Of a DNA stretch of 44,480 nucleotides, positions 38,358 to 44,480 are shown one piece after another. The stretch spans positions 1-44,480 of the forward strand of contig NZ_LNCD01000072.1 of the NCBI RefSeq assembly GCF_001542405.1. Direction: 5' to 3'. This DNA is from Rhizobium altiplani (lineage in GTDB: Bacteria > Pseudomonadota > Alphaproteobacteria > Rhizobiales > Rhizobiaceae). How positions within the stretch are numbered: the first letter of the stretch is position 1; every line of letters starts with the position of its first letter. The notes beneath the pieces were generated by a model. That model ran no database searches. It was not told where the DNA came from and saw nothing but the letters and a program-made list of their open reading frames with translations. Both the position numbers and the translations under genes were made by a program.

Positions 38358-38572
38358 TTAAATTGAGGGTGCGCCGGCACCGCAGGTCTTCGGCCGCCCC
38401 GGACAGACCGCGGCGCATTGCTGGGTTTCGAAGGTTTCCTTGCATTCGGTGCACTTGTCCGGATCGATCACGTAGCTCGCGCGCTTGAACTTGATCGCGC
38501 CGGAGGGCATTCGAACTCGCAAGCACCGCACTGGGTGCATTGGGATACGATGATCCTGAAGGCCGTTTTCAA
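38358..38572 (-). pseudogene. fdxN: FdxN-type 2[4Fe-4S] ferredoxin, frameshifted
   Basis: After nifB, a TTG at 38572 (behind CAGGAG) opens [19 protein letters not shown] and ECP, the first cluster motif, then loses the frame near 38503-38508. The second half continues in another frame as [35 protein letters not shown] and a stop at 38358. A single deleted base explains it. FdxN is an electron donor or cluster factor needed for NifB function in several diazotrophs. If the indel is real, no complete ferredoxin is made; if it is a sequencing error, the gene is normal. Confidence 0.82.
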
Positions 38573-38599
38573 CTCCTGAGAATGTTAGAACAAGATCGC

Positions 38600-40078
38600 T
38601 CACGCCGTCCCCGCTAGCGGTTCGACCCCAAACTCGGCGGCGTAAAGGGCGCCGATGGCGGTCTCGATGTAGTCATAGCCATAAGCGTCCGTTGCTCGGA
38701 CTCCAGCCTCCATGAGCTGATTCCTAGGGCACTCCCCGATCTTGGCGCATAACACGACGTCAATGCCCTCGAGGGCGGCGATGATGCCGTCGAGGGTGGC
38801 TTCCTCGCCCTCGCCTCCAAGGCAATACTGCTCGACCTTGCGATGCGCGACGTAGGTGATCCCTTTCGGCGAAGCTTCATATACCTGGAATTCCTTCGCG
38901 TGGCCGAAGTGCTCGTTGATGCGGCCGCCGCCCTTCGTCGCGACCGCGACCTGGAGAGACCCGCCGCGGGCTGCCTTGACTATTTCGGTTGCCCCGTTCT
39001 TGGCCGTCACGTGATCGCTTCGTTCGCGCGCGACCACTTCCCGATAGGCCTCGCGCTTGCGGGCGTCGTACGTGATCTCGCCGGGGATCTGGTCGAGGGT
39101 GAATTCCTGGCCGCGATCATCGCCGAGCAGCCCGACTGCATCGGCCCGGCACTGCCGGCAATGGCGCATCAGCTTTGCGCCGCCTTCGAGGCGATCCTGA
39201 AGCGCCTTCAATTCCAGCGCCCGTGGGCCACGCTGCCCGGTCAGGCCGTAGAAGGTGCCGTGGGCCGGATCGGAAATCAGCGGCATAACGTTGTGCAGAA
39301 ACGCGCCCCGCTCCTTGACCCATTTGTTCACCTCTATCAGGTGCTCGTCGTTGACGCCTGGAATCATCACCGAATTAACCTTGGTGAGGATGCCGTGCGC
39401 GGTCAGCATTTCCAGGCCCAACATCTGCCGCTCGTGCAGGATTCTGGCTGCTTCGATGCCGGTGTAGCGGCGGTTGTCGTAATAGATCCAGGGATAGATC
39501 CTTGCGCCGATTTCCGGGTCGACCATGTTGATAGTGATTGTCACGTGATCGATATTCATCTCGACAAGCTCGGCGACGTGATCCGGCAGCGCAAGCCCGT
39601 TGGTGGAGATGCACAGCTTGATGTCGTGGATCTCCATGGCAATTCGTTCGAACGTTGCCTTTGTCTTCGTCCAGTCGTAACAGGCATCGCCCGGTCCGGC
39701 GATGCCGAGCACGGAAAGCTGCGGCACTTCGTTGGCGACGGCAATGACTTTGCGTACCGCCTGGTCTGGCGTCAGCTTTTCCGAGACCACTCCAGGCCGG
39801 CTTTCGTTGGCGCAATCATATTTACGGTTGCAGTAGTTGCACTGAATATTGCAGGCTGGTGCGACCGCGACGTGCATGCGCGCGAAATAGTGGTGGGCTT
39901 CTTCCGAATAGCAGGGATGATTCTTGATCTTCGCCCAGATGGCCTGGTCGAAGTCGTCCGGATTTGTGGAGGCGCCGCAGGATGAGGATGTGCAACCACC
40001 GGATTTCGAGGTCGCCAGCAATTGATCCAAGGATGTCCTGCTGGCCAGGCTCTCAAGCGAAATCATCGGTGTGGACAT
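38600..40078 (-). CDS. nifB: NifB, radical SAM enzyme for NifB-co (FeMo-cofactor precursor)
   Basis: A protein of about 492 aa from ATG 40078 ([14 protein letters not shown]). The radical-SAM cysteines are in [15 protein letters not shown]. Further conserved cysteines are in [12 protein letters not shown] near the N-terminus and in [16 protein letters not shown] near the end of the SAM domain. The C-terminal 130 residues form the NifX-like cofactor-binding domain ([20 protein letters not shown]). An upstream open stretch of 18 codons is not conserved. It builds the [8Fe-9S-C] precursor. A -24/-12 promoter lies 38 bases upstream and fdxN follows after 27 bases. Confidence 0.97.
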   Translation of the reverse strand: MSTPMISLESLASRTSLDQLLATSKSGGCTSSSCGASTNPDDFDQAIWAKIKNHPCYSEEAHHYFARMHVAVAPACNIQCNYCNRKYDCANESRPGVVSEKLTPDQAVRKVIAVANEVPQLSVLGIAGPGDACYDWTKTKATFERIAMEIHDIKLCISTNGLALPDHVAELVEMNIDHVTITINMVDPEIGARIYPWIYYDNRRYTGIEAARILHERQMLGLEMLTAHGILTKVNSVMIPGVNDEHLIEVNKWVKERGAFLHNVMPLISDPAHGTFYGLTGQRGPRALELKALQDRLEGGAKLMRHCRQCRADAVGLLGDDRGQEFTLDQIPGEITYDARKREAYREVVARERSDHVTAKNGATEIVKAARGGSLQVAVATKGGGRINEHFGHAKEFQVYEASPKGITYVAHRKVEQYCLGGEGEEATLDGIIAALEGIDVVLCAKIGECPRNQLMEAGVRATDAYGYDYIETAIGALYAAEFGVEPLAGTA

Positions 40079-40115
40079 TGAAGACTCCGTTGGTAGGTAA
40101 CGTCGCATTTCAAAT

Positions 40116-40131
40116 CGCAAAAGCGATGCCA
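40116..40131 (-). promoter_or_regulatory. Sigma-54 (-24/-12) promoter of nifB
   Basis: On the minus strand TGGCATCGCTTTTGCG: the GG and GC dinucleotides are at correct spacing and TTTTGC is exact. It is 38 bases upstream of the nifB ATG. I found no exact TGT-N10-ACA site in the 150 bases further upstream. Bases 40132-40586 otherwise hold nothing I recognise. Confidence 0.75.
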
Positions 40132-40586
40132 ACTTAAAGAATGGTTTTTTACCAACGTGCGCTGATCATGACCGATGCGCCCCAATCGCGCATTCCGATT
40201 GACATGATCTTCAACGGCTGATCAATGAGCCTGCTCCAAGCGCGGCAGCAGTGATCGACGATATCGTCTTAGTCAAGACGCGGTTCGACAGCGAGTTGTC
40301 TCTCATGAACTGCCAGAGGTTCTCGACCGTTTGGCACAATGAGTCAGAAATCAGCTGATTTGCGAATACCATAACGAGTCGGCGTTAATGCCCGCCGGTA
40401 TACTTCAACATCTTTGGGTTTTCTTGTCCGATTCCGTCCGTTTGCTCGGACACAGCTTTGTCAGGCTCTCGACAAGGGACAAGCGAATTGGTCGTGAAAG
40501 CCAGCGACATCAAGCATACAAAATGCAAGAAGGGCGTAAGCGCGTAGGCCATGGCGATTTTCTGCATGAGTCATGTGGAGAATCTT

Positions 40587-41037
40587 ATGAGCGACAGTGT
40601 GAATCACCCTCGAACCTTTGAGGTTTTGACCGCGGAGCCGGTGCGAAGAAGACGCAAGTCGCGTGAGTGGTCGGACGACGAAAAGGCGCGGATCCTGGCC
40701 ATGGCGCTGCAGCCTGGGGCGAACATCTCGGCGGTTGCCCGGTCTGAAGGCTTAGATCCGTCACAGCTTTATGGATGGCATCGCACGGCACTGGCATCGG
40801 GCGCTGTTGCGCCCCTGACGGAGGAAACGGGAACGCAGAAGTTCGCGCGCGTTGAAACGGTAAGCAGCGGCTCGGTCGATATTGCCATTGCCGATATGGT
40901 GGTGCGCGTCTGCGGCGCGTTCGATCCTGATCACCTGGTGAAGGTTCTGCGGGCGGTTCGCAAGGCATGATCGCTTCGGGTGTGGTGGTCTATGTGTCAT
41001 GCCAGCCGGTCGACTTCCGCAAAGGAGCCGCCTACAG
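40587..41037 (+). mobile_element. IS66-family fragment (tnpA plus 5' end of tnpB)
   Basis: ATG 40587 to 40970 encodes a 127-aa IS66 TnpA with a helix-turn-helix (REWSDDEKARILAMALQPGA, then VARSEGLDPSQLYGWHR) and the C-terminal DPDHLVKVLRAVRKA. The tnpB ATG (40967) overlaps its stop and reads MIASGVVVYVSCQPVDFRKG, after which similarity stops near 41030. This breakpoint in tnpB is almost the same as that of the fragment at 10827-11277. The element's tnpC is absent. Confidence 0.85.
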
Positions 41038-41061
41038 AAGGGCAAAATGTCACCACCACGC

Positions 41062-41190
41062 TTACAGCTTCTTCACCTCGATACGATGCCGGCGCAGAGC
41101 ATAGCCGACCTGGCGCGCCGTGAGGCCGAGGATATGAGCCGCCTTGGCCTGAACCCAGCCAGCCTTCTCCATCGCCTCGAACGGTCGGAT
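41062..41190 (-). pseudogene. nifA: Second nifA, C-terminal helix-turn-helix fragment
   Basis: The minus frame ending TAA at 41064-41062 reads [19 protein letters not shown] then [19 protein letters not shown]. It aligns over its whole length with the last 38 residues of the intact nifA at 507-2201 ([20 protein letters not shown] and following) but differs at several residues and at most third positions. It is thus a diverged paralogue, not a recent copy. The GAF and AAA+ domains are missing. It lies directly against the truncated IS66 tnpB. Confidence 0.82.
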
Positions 41191-41224
41191 CGATTTTTTG
41201 TCAGATCAAAAGTGCAAGCACCAC

Positions 41225-41520
41225 TCAGGCGTGGTGGAAGCCCTCTGGGAGTCCCGCATCCTGGACATGGCCATACAGCGCCTCGCCCGGCAGTCCGGAC
41301 AGGATGATCGGACGCGCCGCAATTAGCTTGTCGATGTCGATGCCGGTTTTGAGACCCATGGCCTCGAGCATGATCACGAGATCTTCCGTCACGATATTGC
41401 CGGTGGCGCCCGGTGCATAGGGACATCCTCCGAGGCCGGCCCGGGAGGAACCGAAGGTGGTCACATCGACGTCGAGCGCCGCAACGACATTGCCGAGACC
41501 CTGACCGCGGGTGCTCGCGC
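41225..41520 (-). pseudogene. Hydroxymethylglutaryl-CoA lyase, C-terminal fragment
   Basis: The minus frame reads RGQGLGNVVAALDVDVTTF, then GLGGCPYAPGATGNIVTEDL and MLEAMGLKTGIDIDKLIAA to a stop at 41225. The GLGGCPYAPGA(S/T)GN sequence with the catalytic-loop cysteine is the hallmark of HMG-CoA lyase. The N-terminal two thirds of the TIM barrel, including the metal ligands, are missing. The joint with IS66 sequence is at about 41520. It looks like a chromosomal leucine-catabolism gene fragment moved by an IS. Confidence 0.82.
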
Positions 41521-41574
41521 TGCTGCGCGCCGACAAACGCAAACTGAGCCAAGAATATCAACTGGCGAGGAAAG

Positions 41575-42110
41575 AGGTGTAGTATGAACGCCGATCGTTG
41601 GCATAAAGGCAAACTCCCGAGCCATCCCACCAGACAATCTTGATCCGGTCAGCTCACTTGGCTCGGAAGACATAAAGCGCACCGTTGAACGGGTCACTGC
41701 CGGCGTCCCGCACCAGCGACAACAAACTGTCTGGCCCCTTGCGGAAGTCGATCGGATGGCTCGCGAGAAAGACCTTCACGCCCGACGGGATCATGCCGAC
41801 CGTACCGCTCGGATCACCCGCTGCAGATGGGCCGCATCGAAGTCGCTACCAGCACGGATAACAACGTCGCCAACCACCACCTCAATTGTGCCAACCGACC
41901 TCTTATCAACCATTACAGCGTTCCAGCCGGATCTCGCGACCAACGGCGTTGCCCGTCCCGAGCATCACGACGCTAACTAAATAGCTGTGACGGATGTTGT
42001 ATCCCGAGGCGATGCGCAATCGCCGACACGCTTGCGCCGGGCTCCATCGCTTCAGCCACTGCCCGCTCTTTGAACTCATCAGACCAACGCCGCCAAAACT
42101 GCCGTGGGGC
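41575..42110 (-). mobile_element. Degenerate IS66-family element (tnpA and tnpB pieces)
   Basis: The TnpA start is seen at 42110-41975 (RRWSDEFKERAVAEAMEPGA, then HRLGIQHPSQLF) and its end at 41900-41792 (GTIEVVVGDVVIRAG, then QRVIRAVRSA). tnpB starts at 41794 and reads VKVFLASHPIDFRKGPDSLL to NGALYVFRAK. A TGA then replaces the usual Arg, and WWDGSGVCLY follows. An internal part of tnpA is deleted and tnpC is missing. The two IS66 pieces in this area face opposite ways, with the nifA and HMG-CoA lyase fragments between them. Confidence 0.75.
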
Positions 42111-42484
42111 GTCGAGACCCGGGCGCAGGTGGTTTTTCAGCTCCGGAGTCATGTCCTCAGCGATCCCACAGGCTTCGGCGATCGTTGTCCAGTCGATGCG
42201 GCCGTTCGCGGTGGTGACTTGCGGTAGATGATCAGGCTGATGAGGTAAGGCCGGATGTTCTCCAGAACCCGTTTCGATGCGATCGGCGCAATGCGCAGTT
42301 CGCAGAAGTCTGAGATTTTTGGTTGAAAATGGCGTGAGGAAACGTCTTGTTTTGGCATGCTCGCATTCCATAGCTTTCGGCCCCATGCCGAGGGCGAGCG
42401 CACTGTATTTGTGAATCCGGACAAGCAATCTGGACATCTCGGACAATCCGCACTATCTTTGTTTCGAAGAACAAGGAGGCGATT
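42111..42484. other. Unrecognised stretch upstream of the antitoxin gene
   Basis: On the minus strand an open frame runs from 42446 into the IS66 tnpA and contains TTANGRIDWTTIAEACGI. This looks like part of a mobile-element protein, but I cannot assign it. The promoter of the Xre/RES pair should lie in its last 100 bases. Confidence 0.4.
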
Positions 42485-43201
42485 ATGGCATTGACTGCTC
42501 CAAAATCGGATAGTGACAGCGGGTTTGCGTTAAAGCCAGCTGCGATGCATGATATTCTAGAGGTGCTCGCCCGCCACAATCCTGGATTATCCAAGACGGC
42601 GCTCAAGGCGACGGGAAAGGTTGTGGCCGCCATTTCGGCGGCGACGGCGCAGCTCACGACCGAGCAGCAACGGAAGATCGTATCCCATGAGGACAAGCTA
42701 GCGGAAGCACTGGGGGCCGTGGTCGCTGACATCGCGTCTAGAGACGGGCGCCCCTTAACCCTTCTAAAGGTCGAGCAGCCGGTCGAAGTCAGTAATGGAG
42801 CCGGACTCAATAACCTATTGGACATGGACGAAGGGCGACGACGACTGACGGCCTATGGGACGCCGGTGCGGATTGAGGATTGGGCGGGTCCCGTTGCTGG
42901 TCCCGCCGAGATCGAGAAGACGTTCGGCACGAAAAGATCGACACTGCACGACTGGCAGACACGCGGGGCGGTTATCGGCCTGTTGAAAGGGGAGCGTAAG
43001 CATGTCTTCCCGTTGGCGCAGTTCGTGGACGGTCGTCCCGTCAAGGGCATGTCGGATGTGACCCGGATCATACGCAATCCGCGTGCGGCATGGCAATGGT
43101 TGATCCAGCCGAAGTCGAGCATCGGCGGGGCTCCCCTTGATCAGCTCAAGGCCGGGAACGTTGACGAGGTTATCGCGGCAGCCTACCGGGACTTCGGCTG
43201 A
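42485..43201 (+). CDS. Antitoxin of a RES/Xre (MbcA/ParS-type) toxin-antitoxin pair
   Basis: A 238-aa antitoxin. The N-terminal half (to about 110) is helical and the second half resembles the Xre/MbcA/ParS toxin-binding domain, including EIEKTFGTKRSTLHDWQTRG, which looks like a helix-turn-helix, and NPRAAWQWLIQPKSSIGGAP, LDQLKAGNVDEVIAAAYR, the canonical C-terminus of such antitoxins. It neutralises the RES toxin and probably represses its own operon. The toxin gene starts three bases after its stop. It is longer than the usual 130-160 aa, with an extra N-terminal region. Confidence 0.8.
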   Translation: MALTAPKSDSDSGFALKPAAMHDILEVLARHNPGLSKTALKATGKVVAAISAATAQLTTEQQRKIVSHEDKLAEALGAVVADIASRDGRPLTLLKVEQPVEVSNGAGLNNLLDMDEGRRRLTAYGTPVRIEDWAGPVAGPAEIEKTFGTKRSTLHDWQTRGAVIGLLKGERKHVFPLAQFVDGRPVKGMSDVTRIIRNPRAAWQWLIQPKSSIGGAPLDQLKAGNVDEVIAAAYRDFG

Positions 43202-43204
43202 ATC

Positions 43205-43786
43205 GTGAAGCTTGATTCAAAAACACTCTCGGAACTCGCGCTTGATTTCCAGCCCCGCTCCTATCTCCGCGTGATGGCCGTTTCTCACATGGCGACTCCC
43301 CTCGGTATGGGCTTTGGGCAGACGCGATTTTCGAGCCCGAGCATGGCATTTCAACTCGTTTATATCGCACACGATGTTGCGACGGCCATCGCTGAAACGA
43401 TTGTCAGGGACCGTTTTGAGGACGCGAGCGAGCGGGTTCTTGACCAGACGGAAATTGAGGAATGGGCGGTTGCCGAGGTGACGGCTCCAACGCCCCTGGT
43501 GGTGATCGACTTGCGCTCCACAGGGTTGCTGAGGCTCGGCGTTAGCACAGATGCGGCGCGCGCCAAGGAACATCGGGAAGGCCAGAAGTTCAGCGAAACT
43601 CTCTACAGCTCTTTCGCCGTCGATGGTTTGCTTTACTCGTCCCGGCTAACATCGGCTGAATGTTTGGCGGTTTATGACCGCGCCGTCGGCACCAAGCTTC
43701 AAGCATCGCCTGCTGTAAACCTCATCCGGCATCCCGACCTCATTCCGGCGCTGGAGTCCATCGGTGTCACTATCCGGAGTGCGTAG
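43205..43786 (+). CDS. RES-domain toxin (NAD+-depleting family)
   Basis: A 193-aa protein with a GTG start at 43205. The RES motifs are visible: the Arg in GFGQTRFSSPSMAF, the Glu in TAIAETIVRDRF and the Ser in LLYSSRLTSAECLAVYDR. Characterised members (Res of Sinorhizobium meliloti and Pseudomonas, MbcT) degrade NAD+ and stop growth. With the preceding Xre-type antitoxin it forms a type II module that would stabilise this symbiosis region or its island. The 180 bases after it hold nothing I recognise. Confidence 0.85.
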   Translation: MKLDSKTLSELALDFQPRSYLRVMAVSHMATPLGMGFGQTRFSSPSMAFQLVYIAHDVATAIAETIVRDRFEDASERVLDQTEIEEWAVAEVTAPTPLVVIDLRSTGLLRLGVSTDAARAKEHREGQKFSETLYSSFAVDGLLYSSRLTSAECLAVYDRAVGTKLQASPAVNLIRHPDLIPALESIGVTIRSA

Positions 43787-43970
43787 AGATGCACGTGATC
43801 TGCAGTCGGCAAAAATCATCCACGCTGCCCACAATTCCGCGCGTGCTGCAACGAAGGTGTGTTGAGTAAAGTACAGTTTATCAGCTTCGACTGCGGAGCC
43901 AATTGAGCTGCCACACGAATAGTCTTACTGAGTCACAAAAGCGGAGAGATTTGGGCATTGCAATGATGTG

Positions 43971-44480
43971 CTAGTCACCTGAATCTGAAGTTCGGTTCAT
44001 TGTCTTCTGGCAAAAGCGTTTGACCGACGCGAGGATCTGGTCGGCGGATTTGACCCACTTGTATGGGGTGGGATTGTCGTTGTGGGTTTCTATGAAAGCG
44101 TCGATGTCGGCTTCAAGTTCTGCAGTGGAACGGTGTACGCCGCGCTGCAACTGTTTTCGCGTCAGCTCTGCGAACCATCGCTCGACCTGATTGATCCAGG
44201 ATGCCGACGTTGGCGTGAAGTGAACGTGCCAGTGTGGGCGGCGCGCGAGCCAGGCCTTGACCCTTGGTGTCTTGTGGGTGGCATAGTTGTCCATCACCAG
44301 ATGCACGTCCGGCCCATTGGGCATTTCGGCGTCAATCCGCTTCAAAAAGTCGAGGAATTCGGTCGCTCGGTGACGCTTGTAGCAATGACCGATCACGGCG
44401 CCAGTCGCGACGTCGAGCGCGGCGAACAGGGAGGTCGTGCCGTTGCGGACATAGGTATGAGTGCGCCGTTCGGCGACGCC
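43971..44480 (-). CDS. IS630-family transposase, C-terminal part (right copy, cut by window edge)
   Basis: The same catalytic half of an IS630 transposase as at 1-510, on the opposite strand and identical in protein; the terminal bases I compared directly also match. It begins at CTAG 43971-43974 and runs to the last base, so the N-terminus is outside the window. The catalytic residues are as in the left copy. The flanking sequence beyond CTAG (CACATCATTGCAATG, minus strand) differs from that of the left copy, so these are two separate insertions or the two ends of an inverted pair. Confidence 0.93.
   Translation of the reverse strand, partial: GVAERRTHTYVRNGTTSLFAALDVATGAVIGHCYKRHRATEFLDFLKRIDAEMPNGPDVHLVMDNYATHKTPRVKAWLARRPHWHVHFTPTSASWINQVERWFAELTRKQLQRGVHRSTAELEADIDAFIETHNDNPTPYKWVKSADQILASVKRFCQKTMNRTSDSGD

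Noticed and set aside
38843..39985. A 380-codon open frame on the plus strand
   Set aside because: It is exactly antisense to nifB, whose motifs and promoter are unmistakable; the frame is open because of codon bias.

Overview
This window is a piece of a rhizobial symbiosis region (alphaproteobacterial order Hyphomicrobiales, in a symbiosis island or symbiotic plasmid). The evidence is the combination of nifA, nifB, nifZ, nifW, nifQ, a prxS-rpoN2 pair, fixNOQP, fixLJ, fixK, a nodD-type gene, acdS and a complete rhizobial gibberellin operon. The gene set fits Mesorhizobium, Sinorhizobium or Rhizobium; sequence reading alone cannot choose between them. Both ends are the same 510 bases of an IS630-family element in inverted orientation, starting at the same base. 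This suggests a whole contig broken at a repeated IS, or a segment bounded by inverted IS copies.

Layout. 1-510: IS630 copy. 507-6.7 kb: nifA, nifW, a nifS scrap, an IscA/HesB gene, nifQ, rpoN2 and prxS, with sigma-54 (-24/-12) promoters and one clear NifA site. 6.8-10.4 kb: a tightly coupled minus-strand operon of five genes (amino-acid-kinase fold, NDK-like, methyltransferase, nucleotidyltransferase fold, RpiR/SIS regulator) whose function I do not recognise; it is the best candidate here for an undescribed pathway. 10.8-11.7 kb: IS66 and other transposase debris. 12.0-13.3 kb: a PhyH-like 2-oxoglutarate oxygenase with a degenerate nod box upstream. 13.5-22.3 kb: the gibberellin operon cyp112-cyp114-fd-sdr-cyp117-ggps-cps-ks, with cyp117 frameshifted in a G8 tract. 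23.6-26.4 kb: nodD with a frameshift, then a nif graveyard: a NifA site and sigma-54-like promoter in front of a nifH 5' fragment, a broken NifX-associated (DUF269) gene, an intact CCE_0567-type small gene and a broken fdxB; then an ExoX-like small protein. 26.6-28.0 kb: acdS and a resolvase scrap. 28.5-37.7 kb: pseudoazurin, fixNOQP, a 43-codon fixG stump, ompW, fixLJ and fixK, with several FixK boxes and a probable FixJ site. 37.9-40.1 kb: nifB, fdxN (frameshifted), nifZ and a nifT stump. 40.6-42.1 kb: IS66 fragments enclosing a second nifA C-terminal fragment and an HMG-CoA lyase fragment. 42.5-43.8 kb: a Xre/RES toxin-antitoxin pair. 43971-44480: the second IS630 copy.

How it fits together. 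Low oxygen is sensed by FixL, which acts through FixJ on fixK. FixK boxes precede fixN, the fixG stump and, more weakly, ompW and paz, giving the high-affinity cbb3 oxidase and associated electron transfer. NifA and RpoN2 drive the sigma-54 promoters of prxS-rpoN2, iscA-nifW, nifQ and nifB. Gibberellin synthesis, ACC deaminase and a possible nod-box-controlled oxygenase are host-signalling functions. The nitrogenase structural genes nifHDK, nifEN and fixABCX are not in the window. At least five symbiotic genes are broken or truncated, so the region is either decaying through IS activity or carries sequencing indels; the two explanations need reads to separate.
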